Shown here: one piece after another, positions 23,994-36,005 of the stretch | Layout: each line of letters opens with the position of its first letter | Position numbering within the stretch: position 1 is the stretch's first letter | DNA from: Chaenocephalus aceratus | Taxonomy: Eukaryota > Chordata > Actinopteri > Perciformes > Channichthyidae | Length of the DNA: 64,000 nt | Reading direction: 5' to 3' | NCBI GenBank assembly: GCA_023974075.1 | Contig: CM043808.1 | Coordinates: 17,387,072 to 17,451,071 of the forward strand | Translations under genes and position numbers: made by a program | Notes under the pieces: model-generated | The model's database searches: none | Told to the model about the DNA's origin: nothing | The model's input: the letters and a program-made list of their open reading frames with translations, nothing else

Positions 23994-26977
23994 GTGATGG
24001 AACCTTTGCCTTCCCCACTATTGCCCACCCACCCACAAAAGCAAAAAAACAAACCAAAAAGAGGAATCACAGAGCGCCCATTCAGCGGTGTATTAGCAGA
24101 AGACTGTTTCACACAGTCATCTGAACAATGTCCTGCAGCACAGAAAGCACAAGCTACAGACATGGCCTTCTTCATGTCCAGGACATCTAAAAAGCCAATG
24201 CCTTCCTGGATATTGTACAATCAAAAGGCAAGCACAGTCAACCCAGAGAAAACTACAGTAGGCTACCTACCTATCATCCAGGCTCCTGCATCTGAACTCG
24301 ATACACTGAACACAGTTATCAAGCGAATGCTTCATATCTCCAAATCAATGGAACAACAGCATGTCATTCTGACAGTGGGCGAGGCACTTTATCCAAAGTT
24401 GCTAGAACTAAAGTGGTCAGTAGAAGAATACAAGGACGTGCTTATCCCTTGCCTTGGAGGCCTTCACATTGCCATGAACTTCCTGGGTGTGATAGGACAA
24501 CACATGGTTGATTCTGGCCTGAGCGAGCTATGGGTCAAGTGTGATCTACTGAGAGCAAATGCTGCTCAGCATGTCATGGCAGGAAAGGGGTATGCACGTG
24601 CCATAAGGACCCACAAACTTACCCTACAGGCTCTTTGGCAGCTACTGCTCCCAGGGCTTTACACATATCTGGATGAGGTTGATGTTACACCGAGAGCTGA
24701 ACTCTCAGATCTCTGCCAATCCGTAGATGCTGACCACATCGCGCAGATGGTCGACAAACTGACTACAGACAGATTCCAGCAGCCCATGAAAGAGTTTGCT
24801 GCATCGCTTGCAGTTGATGACCCGAATGCCGCATTCTGGTGGGACTACATGACTATGGTCAGCATCGTACTCTGCTTCATAAGAGCGCAACGTGATGGAT
24901 TGTGGGATCTCCACCTGTATGCTTTCAAACGTAAGCTGCCCTTCTTCTTCAGGTACGATCATATAAACAACGCCAGATGGGGTACTGTGTACCTGGCTGA
25001 GATGTCTGCTCTCCCACCAGAAATCCTCCTCGAGTTTCAGAAAGGCAACTTCTTGGTGAAACGCAGTGATTGACGCTTCAATCAGGTTCTGCGGATCAAA
25101 GTACCGAGTGGCTAAACGCTACAGGCAAAAAGAGTGGAGGTTTAGTGGGCATCACCAGGATAGCAACATCCCTCAGTTGATGGACATTGTCGTATAATCT
25201 GAGAACAGTCATAGCTTCTCAGACAAAAGAAATGCTGAGACTGACAACAGATGATGAAGACGATGAGTACACACACACTGAGTGCACAAAGAGTAGAATG
25301 GAGAGAGACGACAGGGATGAAAGCAAAATATGTGTATCATTGAAAGAGCACTGTGTGTTTCAAGATGGTGGGGACACACTCAAGAACATAATCAACAAGG
25401 AAGTGGTCACACCGGAGATTCAAGAATCTCTGCTTGGTGCAGAACACCTTGGACAGGCACAAATGAAAGTGTTTGTGGACAAACGTCTGTGTGAACCTCC
25501 AGCTAGTGACCAGCACTTGGGACTGAAGTCACCCATTCCAAAGAACAAAGCCAAGACATTTGCCTCTTTGTATGAAGTCGTGCAACTTTCCAAGAACAAG
25601 CAAAACACCATCAAAGTGGACAGGCAGATTCTACAAAGGCTAGTCACAGCTTACAGAGCAGGTCGTAAGGTAGAACTGGAAAATGTCCTCCAGCATGAAC
25701 TCATGCCCATCCCGCCATCTCTGGCCGCAACTAACGGCAGTCTACATTCCACCAACAAGTCTGTTTTAGCAAATATACTGACAAAACATGTTCAAACGCC
25801 TGCAGATGTGCCCTTCAGGAACCCAGCTGCCTGGCTATTGATGGCCAAGCACTTGTAATGGCACTTGGGAAGCCGCCTGACACTACAACATTTGGTGACT
25901 ATGCCAACAAGTTTGCTGAGACGGTGTTGAAGATGGGAGAGAAGTACCAGAGGGTTGATGTAGTCTTGACAGGTACCGTGACAAATCCATCAAAACGGGC
26001 ACAAGGAGTAAACGTAAACAACGTCACCGACCAGTACGCAGAGAAATCGTTAATGACTCCGTTCCACTTCCAGCAGATTGGTCAAGCTTCATGGCACTGG
26101 AAGAGAACAAAGCAGATCTCGCTTGAATACTCTCAAACCATCTGATAGAACACAGCCCAGAAGATGAGCCTGTGGTTGTAATATCGGGTGGGTTTGTTGA
26201 AGCAACCACTGTCAAGTCATCAGATCCTGATCTTGATTTCTCCTCTTCAATGGCTGACCACGAGGAGGCTGATACACGTCTGATTTTGCGCTGCATCCAG
26301 GCTCCAATGGACACAATAGTTGTGTCAGCGCGTGACACAGACGTGCTTCTTCTACTTTTAGCACAACATGACAGAATCGGATGTACCCATCTCTACATTA
26401 AAGCCGGGACATCAAAGGATCCAAAGTATTTTCCAGTACATGACATTCGCAAGTTATTATCTGATGATCAAGTGGACACACTCCTTGCCTTCCATGCCAT
26501 CACTGGCTGTGATAGTGTGTCTCAGTTCAGCGGTCACGGAAAGAAAACAGCCTGGCAGGTGTTCGAGCAACATCACACCGATCTTACTGGCCTTGTGAAG
26601 GGCCCTCTCACAGAAGGTATTGTAACATCAACAGATAAATGTATCTGTAAGATGTATGGTGTGCCAGAGGTTGATACATGCAACAAAGCAAGAGTTAAGT
26701 TGTTTTGCAAAGGTCGTCCACAAGAGACTCTGCCACCAACCTCAGATGCAGTGAAGTTTCATATCATGCGTTGACACTATCAATCGACAATCTGGAACCA
26801 AGCTCACCTGCCACATCCTGATCTTCCGTGGATGAAATGGGATGGATGCACAAGGAAGGTCAGTTAGTGCCACGACTACTGTCTTTGCCACCTGTGCCTA
26901 AAGCCTGCAGGGAGTTCACTTCATGTGGGTGTACCAAGGGGTGCCTCAGCCAACGCTGCAGCTGCAGGTATGTGTAG
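23994..26977 (+). pseudogene. Decayed element-borne protein with FEN1/XPG-like PIN nuclease domain
   Basis: Four long frames in series (23994-25073, 25187-25858, 25858-26145, 26172-26774) plus a short C-terminal piece (about 26840-26977) form one broken gene that would exceed 950 residues. The N-terminal half holds a conserved helical region (GLHIAMNFLGVIGQHM; MAGKGYARAIRTHKLT; WWDYMTM). The C-terminal part has HEEADTRLIL, then ARDTDVLLLL, then HAITGCDSVSQFSGHGKKTA. The acidic residues and the GCD...GHGKKTA turn resemble the catalytic core and helix-turn of FEN1/XPG PIN nucleases. It ends SCGCTKGCLSQRCSCR, a Cys-rich tail, at a possible splice donor CAG|GTATGT. Lesions visible: stops at 25071 and 25178, about 26125 and at 26772, and frameshifts near 25095, 25830, 25967 and 26835. 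Related uncharacterised proteins occur in fish and invertebrates (from memory). It is dead here. The nuclease assignment is inference. Confidence 0.7.
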
Positions 26978-27875
26978 AGGATTAGCTGATCAATGTGTAC
27001 AAGATCGTACAAATATGATAGACTGGTTGAGAATATCAGCCTGCCAGACTGCATACTGCTGACTGTTTGTTGTTAACACATTGTTGAAACCATAACCGGA
27101 TAATTGTGAACCTATAACTGAGAAAAAAAGTAACAAAGGAACACAATAAGTGTAAGGATAACTGTAACGTGTATTCCAATGTACCTGTACTTGTACTGGT
27201 GATAATCTGTCTATTATATTATATCATATTCAGAAAGAGTCACATGGAATGTATAGAGGCATGCAACAGCAGGAAACACGACAACACCTGCCGGAACACT
27301 GAAGAAGACGCTGCTTTTTAAAAGTGCCTGCCTTTTGGCAATTTCCCATAGGGTTTGATGTAAAAAAGGCAGTGTGAACAGGCCCACTCCTTCTTCTTCA
27401 TTGCCTTAACACTGGATGGCCTGAGAGCTATAATTTGGGTTTATTTGTTGTTTTAATATATTTTTTACATTATTATTATTTTGTAATCATTGATATATGG
27501 TGGTGTTTTTATGAGATACTTGAATGAGGTTTTAACCATTTCAGTATGATTTGTATTCTTATCGAGTTGAAAATTCCAATGCCACCCATGTTCTTACTGT
27601 ATTGGAGCAAATAAAAGCATCTATAGGGCTTTGTTGACGGTACTGTTGCTCCACACTGTAGGCCTAATCGCGTCATGTTTACGTTATGGTTTGGTGGCCA
27701 AATAAAAATTGTATTAATACACTTTCTAAGCAAGCCCTGGTTGAGTCTGACAACTTATTTATCACTAATGACCACCTTTTTCACTATACATGTATGATTT
27801 CAAGCTGATTATTCACATTTGATCTAAAATCAGGACAGTATGTTCAATTCCCCATGTGTGAAAACATATAAAAAA
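26978..27875. other. 3' part of the inner element, no further gene seen
   Basis: AT-rich DNA between the Cys-rich exon end and the right inner inverted repeat. Minus- and plus-strand frames are short. AATAAA motifs near 27610 and 27702 could have served as polyadenylation signals. Confidence 0.4.
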
Positions 27876-28082
27876 CACATTTAATTCTAGTTTGTACCTT
27901 GTTTAGTCAAAAAGTAATGTACTAAAATAGATTTCAGCCTGGCGGTGGCGGCCATGTTGGATTTCTCAATTTTGAGGCATTCTGGGAAATTGTTGAGCTT
28001 CATATACAGCAGATTTGGATTCAGCACCCCTTAATACCCCTAGAAATGTTGTATAGCATAAATAAACACAAAATGCCTTCAG
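27876..28082 (-). repeat. Right inner inverted repeat
   Basis: The reverse complement matches 23585-23790 over about 207 bp, with mismatches and small indels (for example around the 'gccgccaccgcc' segment). Confidence 0.8.
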
Positions 28083-29635
28083 CACTTTAAATAAGCACAT
28101 TTTCTGAAATTCTGCCTAGTCTAATAAGGGACATTCCGAGCATCATTGCGATTGTCAACATTTCTGAGTTTAGGATGGCCGAAGACACTACACTACCCAT
28201 AATCCCCAGCTATCGTTTAGGACTACAGTTCCCGTAAGGTTACAGAGCGTCAAACAGCTGTGTGAAATGGAACGAAACCACGCCAGACTATCCAAAACTG
28301 GAATCGAACACCCCTCCAGAACTACACATGCTGGCTATTGTGTTTCGCAAAATGTTCTATGGGACGTCTCTACTGAACGTTTTCATTTTTTCCACAATTA
28401 GAAGTTGCCATTATTAAACACATTGGTGTTATCAAATGTAAAACATATAATTAATAAATGGGTGAAAATCACTTGTGTCCATATAATGCGCAGCATTATA
28501 TTAATGCCGTATACCCACATGACAGCTCATTGCTACTTTGTAATTATACTCCACTACAATTCAGAGGTTAACCTGGTATTTTTACTCCACTGCATTTATT
28601 TGAGTTCCTTTGCAGATTCTGATTAATTATGTGAAATATACACAACCCTTAAATCACACTTTAGTTACACCTGAGTAAAATTCAGGTAAGGTGATTGTCA
28701 AGTGCCAACAATCAGGAGAGATATTTGATAGTTGGTGCTTGAGAAGACTAAACATGTATCTGCAATTGACATGAATGGAAACAAGTAATAAAGTATATTC
28801 ATTACTCGTTATTCTCTACTAATAGTTAATTAAAGACTGTATATTATGGCTATTTTGCACATCCCTTTCAAGATTTTCAAAGGTTTATTGACATATCATA
28901 CACAACTACGGTGTAGTTATGCAATGAATGAAACACTTGGGTCACAGGTTCCTCAACAGTGCATTACAAGACATCTATCAATATGTGTGTACCTCCACCA
29001 TTAAACTGTCATATTCTGCACATTTATTATTCTATCTACATACATAAGAGTATAATTAATGTGTATAATATCAGTTAAAGCAATATATTAGACGTTAATT
29101 ACTTTGTCAGGCTTAATATTTAATATTTAATGTTTAAATAAAGGTTAATCCGTTTTTCTGTTTTGCACCTCCTCCTATTAATATCTGTATACATCCTGTA
29201 CTAAACTGTTTTATTGTAGAGATCACTTATAGTATCTTCTTGATTTTTTATATTCTATATTTCTATATTTATACTTTCCCCCTATGAAAGTAATGTACTC
29301 TTAATATTTTTTTAATCAAATATAACACATACAAACAATAATTCAATAACGTGCTTTAACCACTAGGAGGTGCACACAAGGTGCACACAGCCATAATAAC
29401 TTTGTATTATTAGTGTGTATGTACAACATCTGAAGATGTATAGTTTTATGCATGCTTTCACATCATTTTACAGCATATTGCTATACTATTTTAGACTCAG
29501 TATTTACATTCTTACATTCAAAGAAAATCAGTAATATCTTTGAAAACTACAGTCCTTTTCTATCAGCTGTGCACCGTTATGGTGTAAATATAACCTATCT
29601 ATGAATTAGATCAAATGTAAAAGTCAGCCGAATTA
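28083..29635. other. Unassigned DNA between inner repeat and solo LTR
   Basis: No coding signature. About 28530-28625 resembles a decayed piece of the AGTACTT-rich fish MITE ('atactccactacaattcagagg', 'ctccactgcatttatttga'). The segment 28180-28260 ('actacactacccataatcc') resembles transposon subterminal sequence but cannot be assigned. Confidence 0.4.
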
Positions 29636-29964
29636 GTGTTGTTACAACCCGGCTCCTGGGCTGCAACATAAAGCGGGGAGGCGAGACGAGGGGTATGATA
29701 AATAATGTTCATTTATTCCAAAACAAACAAGTAAACAAACAACAAGAACCGGCAACAGGTCCCTGACGCTGCACAGGACAAGTGCCCAGAGAAGACAGAG
29801 CGACGTAACGGCTGGGCTCCTCCTATATCCTCTTCCTTTCCAGGTGTAACTCATCCGGCAGGTGCGCCTCATCAGACAGCTGCAGCTGGAACCTGCAATC
29901 ACACACAAAACCACACACACAACCAGACGGCACCCCACGTGGTGTGGAGGGGTCGTCACAGTGT
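29636..29964 (-). mobile_element. Solo LTR (Gypsy-like) inside the composite element
   Basis: 29640-29960 (321 bp) begins TGTTACAACC and ends GTCGTCACA on the plus strand. It is flanked by GTGT at 29636-29639 and 29961-29964; because the sequence around the edges is ambiguous, the duplication could be read as 4 or 5 bases. On the minus strand it has a CCTATATCC-type box complement and AATAAATGAAC near the expected poly(A) position. It must postdate the surrounding DNA. Confidence 0.7.
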
Positions 29965-30337
29965 TGATACTGCAAGGAGACGTATTGTGTGAAGAGAAAT
30001 TGAAGATGTTGTTTAATTGTTGATATATTTATGATCCACGTCAAGTATTCAGTTTCGGCACCATTTCTTCCAGTTTTTACAAAGGTCTTCTCATCAGGGC
30101 TCTCTAAATAAAGAACTACGGCAGATCTGTAATATGTAATGCAGCCGAACCGTGTATTACAATGCCGTTATGTGATGACTTTCAAAGAGAAAAGCAAGAG
30201 CACTCGGAATTAATTATTATTTTATACTTTTAAAATGTTTTCCGGATTTCATATAATACAAACACCAAATCCCAGCAACACATCCAATCAGCGAGCTTAA
30301 AACCATAGCTGAGGATCTTGGGTAATCGCTCGAAATT
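29965..30337. other. Unassigned DNA between solo LTR and right outer arm
   Basis: No coding signature. It carries 'cggcaccatttcttccag' and other sequence that I cannot match to a family. Confidence 0.35.
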
Positions 30338-30860
30338 CCTACGTCTGTTTCAAGTTATATTTTTTTGAAATTCAGTTCCTGACGGACGCCAAAAAAAGCC
30401 GAGATTATGGAATTAAACCAATAAATAAAAGCAAGGATAATTGTGTGTTATTGGTGAGTAAATAACAGTGTGTTATTTTGAAAAGAATAACAAATTAGAA
30501 GGAAAAAAATATTTAAAAATACAGATTTCAGTATCCTGAGGCTCTGAGCCCCATTTATTTTCCTCACAGACGGCAACAAAAGTCCGAAATTATACGATTT
30601 AAAATAAAAGCAATAACTGTGGCTTGATATTGAGTAAGAACATGTTTTTATGAACCACACAGCTTCCGGTCTTCCACGACCCGACCGGAGAAAAAGACGT
30701 GCTGCAGCCTGCAGGCACGAAACACATTACCAGTAGAAATACATTGCTTTTAAAATCGTGCTGTGCAACACGAAAAAAAAGGTGCAAATCGTGTTGGTGA
30801 ATACGAATCAATAGATTAAAAATCGTGTTGGTGAACACAAAATGCCGTGAGACTGGGTTG
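30338..30860 (-). repeat. Right outer inverted-repeat arm
   Basis: The reverse complement matches 23024-23546 along its whole length with few differences and ends CCGTGAGACTGGGTTG, followed by GCTATCA. Confidence 0.9.
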
Positions 30861-31011
30861 GCTATCAATAACTTATTTAATATTCCAAGGTGTCAAATGT
30901 AGTAATTCAACGAATACTACACATTTGGAGCTGAATAATTGTAGCTACAAATTCAGATTCAATGCACTACTAGTGTATGACTCCGGCCCTTATTTATCAA
31001 ATTGATTAGGT

Positions 31012-31746
31012 TTAACGGCGCATTTCCACTGCAGGACCTAGCCCGACTTAGTACGGTATGGTTAGGCCTTGGTAGGCCAGGCTCACTTTATGCTGCGTTT
31101 CCATTACAGTTTAGGAACTGGGGTAGTAACTATAGTAACGCAGTGTAGGCGGGGCAATCGGCTGTTTGACGGGCGGAGCGACGCTGCGTAAAACTGCTGT
31201 GACGTCATCTTCGATGCGAACCACAAACATAACTTCAGCCGTTAGCTCTTAGCACTCAGAGCTCACAGCTCCTCATATCTGTTCAGAAACTATAGACAAA
31301 AGTTAAACAGACTGTCTGTGTATGGCGAATACAGTCGCTGGTTTATTTATGTCTGTATAGGCCGTTGTTGTGAGTGTAGACGGAACATATACAACGTTAG
31401 CTTAGCCTGATCGATCCGATCTCCATTTAGCAAACACGCATTTTAAGGGTTTTTCAACTGCCGTCTTGTCCGCAGACCGGTATCAGTATGTTGTTACTTC
31501 GGCATCATTTTGAAACGTGTATTACAATTAAATCACGGTAAAATATGTTCATTTTGTTGTACTTGTAGCCCCCTTGACAAGCGATTCTCTCTGACCATTC
31601 AGCAGTCGAGAGTTTTTACGCCACTAGTTTAGCATATTCAGCCTGGTTGGAACCTCGATTTTGGAGGGCCAGCAAAAAGGTGCCGGGTTTGGCACGGCAC
31701 GGCACGCTTAAACTGTGCTACGAGCTGCAGTGGAAAAGCGCCATTA
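31012..31746. mobile_element. Harbinger-like MITE with TTA duplication
   Basis: 31015-31743 (about 729 bp) ends in inverted repeats GGCGC(A/T)TTTCCACTGCAG, and TTA lies on both sides (31012-31014, 31744-31746), as expected for PIF/Harbinger insertions. The phrase 'tttccactgcag...ctgcagtggaaaagcgcc' is a familiar fish MITE signature. It has no transposase and is mobilised in trans if at all. Confidence 0.7.
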
Positions 31747-31846
31747 GAGAACTTTTTCAGCTTTTGGCGAACACACAGCGAGCTATTATTCATCAAGGAG
31801 GAACAGAGAGACATGCGCTACATTGCCAAAGGTTTGCAGAAACCTG

Positions 31847-32552
31847 AATATTATACCCATATATGTTTATTAAACAAATCATTCCAACATTTTTTTGCTG
31901 CTATGACGACCTAAACTTGTCTCATACAGACACTAGCCAGTACCCTTTTGTGTCAGTTTTCAATGAAGTGGGGCGTGTTTAATGTAATGATTTAAACAGA
32001 ACTGTTCTGTTAGGTTCAGCAAAAGATCATGGTTTGGGCTAAAATATGTTTGTTAGCCAAGTTAAGGAATTATTACATAAATTAACTATGTTACGTGCCT
32101 AAGTTAACTTTGATAGTATGTTACAATAAGCTAACATTGAGTTTTGTTTCACATTGGACACAGCAGTATCCTGGATAAAAGTCTTTCGTTGGTTTGAACC
32201 ATCCATCAAATCCTAACTCTTGCTTATGCAGACTTAGTTGCTCTTGTTGCTCAGTCATCAAACTTAGAGGCAGCCCTGAATGTCAGAAACTGTGGCTATG
32301 GTGCACTTGGAACGTCATAGTTAGAAGTAAAGAGCCACTGATCAAGGTGCTATATTTGACGCGTTGGGAGTGAGAAACCCCTCATTAGATGGGGTAGAGG
32401 TCAGGGTACTTTCATTAAAGGGCCTTCCCTGAACTGCTTCTGAAAGGTTGGACATCTTAAAAGGCAGTAGGGTTACAAATAGGCATTGCTTTGCTACATA
32501 GTCAGGTCACAAGCCAAAAAGGTTGGTGGCCATAACTTTATCCAAGTAATGG
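31847..32552. other. Intergenic DNA, nothing recognised
   Basis: No supported gene or repeat. Confidence 0.35.
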
Positions 32553-32800
32553 TAGGTCAATATAGACTGACTCTAGTCCTAGGAGCAGTGGGCAGCTATT
32601 GTACAGCGCCCGGGGAGCAATGGGGGAAGGGGGATGTCTGGTGCCTTGCTCAAGGGCACCACGGCAGGGCAGGAGGTGAACTGGGACCTCTCCAAGTAGC
32701 AGTCCACACTCCACATTTTAGGTCTGGTCGGGGGCTTGAACTGGCGACTCTACAGCTCCCAGTCCAAGACCCTATTTTTTTATTTTTTTTTATTTTATAG
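32553..32800 (-). mobile_element. tRNA-derived SINE
   Basis: On the minus strand the sequence starts with a tRNA-like head containing a B-box-like CCAGTTCAAGCCCC. It continues with 'cttgagcaaggcacc' and 'gctgcccactgctcc', a body arrangement well known from fish tRNA-derived SINEs. An A/T-rich stretch lies at 32773-32800. This is a retroposon, not a tRNA gene. Its 3' end is not clear. Confidence 0.6.
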
Positions 32801-34786
32801 AAAAACATAAACATAGTTACATTTTAAAACATAATAGTCCACCTCACTGATCCCCCAAAAAAAAGGACCCCAAGGCTTTCAACCAAATCAAAATGCAACA
32901 AGATCTCAGCTTTCAGGCATATTTCTTCAATATACACATAGTCTACTTCCCATATCAAACAAAAAACATTACTCCCCATCTCCTCACTCCTGCATATCAC
33001 ACATCAATAACAAATCAAAAATATAATCATGCAGAACAAACTCTCAGCTTACATTACGCATTCTCACATATAGCAGACATATATTCATACCATCGCACAC
33101 TTTTGTCATACATTACACCCATCAATTACTTTTTATCCCATTTTCTCCAAGCCCCTACTGACTGATCCACTGCCGGACTGTGAGGACTGGCCTGTCATGC
33201 CATGCATCAGTATCTAGGTTCATTTAGGGATTACACTTCTTTAGATCTGTCTGCTAAACATATGGTGGTCAGGTTGTGATGTGTAACGCTGAGTGATAAA
33301 AGAAAATAAACACAACAAAAGCGTAAACAGCTGACCATTATTGTGCCAGAGAGTCTATAAACAGAAACTATGGACCACACACACTTGTAACTGACACAAC
33401 ATACCAACAGCAGGATGGACGTTTAAGTCTGTCAAACACATGCACACATCTGTTTTGATTTGGACTAATAGAACAACAAAACCTCCTCCTTCTGGAGCGA
33501 TAACATCATGACTGTCAGCACACACATCAGCATGTTTACCAGAACTAGGCTTCACAGATGTTATAAGGAACAAACGTCATCAAATTATATTTAAATTGAC
33601 TTCAAGCCACCTTCATTTGTGTGAAGAATTGAAACTGAGTGACAAAATCAGCAACTAGCTAGCTGTTAAACACAATTAGCAGCGACAAGCCTGGTCAATT
33701 TCTCACAAGTTGGTGGAGATTTTGCATTTGGCATATTTGACAAGTCAATTAAAACCTTCTACTCGCCTCGAATATTGATATTATCAAATGCAACACACTG
33801 CAAATTCAACATAAATTGACACATAAATAAACAGTTTAATGAATGCCATCTCATCTTGGTATACTTGGCTTCTAGTGGTCTGTGAATGAAGCTTAAACAC
33901 TAGCTACAATCCCATGAACCACAACCATTGCTTTATTTCCAACGTAATTACATTTTTGAGACCTCCATGATTTGTTTGTTAAATTACTCATGTCGAAACT
34001 TGTACAAGAACGTATAGCCCTTTTTAGCATCTAGTAAGTATTTACACTGGATTTACTTTCTGTGTCCTCCTCGGTTTATCACAACTTTGTGTTCTGGTTG
34101 GCTGAGAACGAGACTGGACCGAAAGTGTACACTTATTTCTACAGAAGAGCCCTGCCCTTTGTGTTATAAATCCTCCAATGAGACATCAAGAAGTCGGAAA
34201 AACACCCCCTGAAAGCTCAAATGGCCCATAACTTCTACATTCCTCATTAATTTCACAGTTGTAGGTTAGGTTCTGTATTTACACTTCTATGAAAAGATGT
34301 AAAAATCTAAAGGCAGCTGTTGGAAAGTCATTGTTGTAAGTTACCTATAGGAACTCGAGCTGATGTTTTCAAAAACGTCAGATCTCATTCAAATGAAAAC
34401 AAATGTTTGGAAAGTGGTGCTGTTTTCTTTATTTCAGGTTAATGTTTTCATAGGAGTCAAAGACTTACAGATGTGGCTCTTTACAGTGTAGTGTAACAAT
34501 GCATGACTAATCACAGTTACTAAAACGCTTGTGGGTAGAAATGATTTGTTGGCAACACAAACAAACACAAGTGAGTTTATTTGTGCATGAACTGCATTTC
34601 ATCAATGCATGCACATAAAATGTCAAAATGCATGGCATTGGTTTCTCGCTTGAATCTGTTTGTCATTGTGGCATATGCTTCCTGAGAAATTGCTTTCACT
34701 CACTTACTCCAGTCACATTCATTGGCACCTGCATTCGGCCAACGTCTGCTGCACTGATGAGTACTTCAACACGTGTGTCCATTATG
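32801..34786. other. Intergenic DNA, nothing recognised
   Basis: AT-rich. No supported gene. Confidence 0.35.
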
Positions 34787-34860
34787 TTCAGTGGTGGAAT
34801 GTAATGAGTACATTTACTCAAGTAGTGTACTTAAGTACCAATTCAACTTACTATTTGCTC
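34787..34860 (+). repeat. Fragment of AGTACTT-rich fish MITE
   Basis: 'cagtggtggaatgtaa', then 'gtacatttactcaagta' and 'gtacttaagtacc', the 5' end of the same family as 19189-19659. Confidence 0.6.
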
Positions 34861-35209
34861 ATGTCCTTTGTAGCGAAACCCATTATCTCGAGATTTTGTG
34901 ATTTTGTATTTACAATATTTCTACTGAACTGAAAGAAGAAGTGTTCCTTCATGTTTGAGAAAATTAACTAGAAAAATGCTGTCTCATGAAGCTGAAAATA
35001 ATGTGTTTTGTTCTGATAAAACTTGATGGATGGTGCCAGAGATGTGTGGTTCTCACAGGACAGCAGTGCTAATGACCAATGCTTATGACTATTTCTTCAA
35101 ATAATGTTTTGAATGCAGGGTTCATACTTGTGTCATTACTTTGTATTAAGGAAGAAAGAACAGACGATGAACCTTTAGTTATCCCCTAGCGGGAAATTCA
35201 GTTTTCACT

Positions 35210-36005
35210 CTGGTTTATATTTTTATACAGATACAGATACAAACAGTTTCCTTTGGATGACATTAGTTACATATAATAATGTTAAAGGCATAAGGTAATA
35301 TTTTTCATGGTGATGGTTGTTTTATTTACAGTAGTTTTATTCTCCATGTCCACAACCTTGGTATCTCACTGTATAATTTAAATATGTTGTTTTCGATGAG
35401 GGTTAAGTGTTTAAGTGTCAATGCGTCACCAATGAGATGATTTCACACCCTGAAAACAAACCACTGTGAGGAAAGTACTCACTTCCTCTAGGCTTCTTAG
35501 AAGTAATCAGAGATATAATGCATCAATGATTCAGTTATGTTTCAAACATTATTGAGAAATTAAAGTAAATGATCTTCTATCTATTTTTTTGATGATCCAT
35601 TTTTATAAACCATATTTTTGTTTCACACAATATGCAGATGAACTGTTTCTTTCCTTAAAATAATAATAACCCGGAAGTAGTCTGTCTTTTTCTAGAGATG
35701 ACATTAATTACATAACTCATAATGTTTTGAGAAGACATCATTAAAAAATATTGCCATAATGGATTATGCAAAATGTTCACTTACTGTATGACATTTTGTA
35801 GGATGAAGGTTGAGTGTTCGAGTGTCAAAGCGTTACCGATTAAATTACTTTACACCTTAGAACTAAAACAAACGGGAAACACATCTGTCACTTCCTACAG
35901 GCTTCTTAAGAAGCTATCAGAAAAATATTATCAGTGGGAAAGTTTGCATCAATGTTGCAGTTGTGTTTCACCAAATATAAAGGAACTTAATGCTACAGTA
36001 TGCAG
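35210..36005. repeat. Diverged ~400-bp tandem duplication
   Basis: The block at about 35210-35580 is repeated at about 35650-36000. Matching landmarks include 'gatgacatta(g/a)ttacata', 'gtgt(t/c)(c/t)(a/g)agtgtcaa(t/a)gcgt(c/t)acc' and 'cacttcct(c)(t)aggcttctta', in the same order and spacing. No coding signature is present. Confidence 0.6.

Larger units (their letters stand above)
23017..30867. mobile_element. 7.8-kb composite inverted-repeat DNA element with 7-bp target duplication
   Basis: The element runs from 23024 to 30860. Its ends are inverted repeats of about 523 bp (23024-23546 and 30338-30860) beginning CAACCCAGTCTCACGG and only a few percent diverged. GCTATCA lies immediately outside both ends (23017-23023 and 30861-30867), indicating insertion as one unit. 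Inside are a second inverted-repeat pair (about 23585-23790 and 27876-28082) surrounding a decayed PIN-nuclease-like gene, about 2.2 kb of unassigned DNA and a solo LTR. I do not recognise the superfamily. Six- to eight-base duplications occur in several DNA-transposon groups, so this cannot settle it. Confidence 0.78.

Noticed and set aside
32710..32760. tRNA gene on the minus strand
   Set aside because: Only a B-box-like segment is recognisable, and it is continuous with a SINE body; a cloverleaf is not supported.
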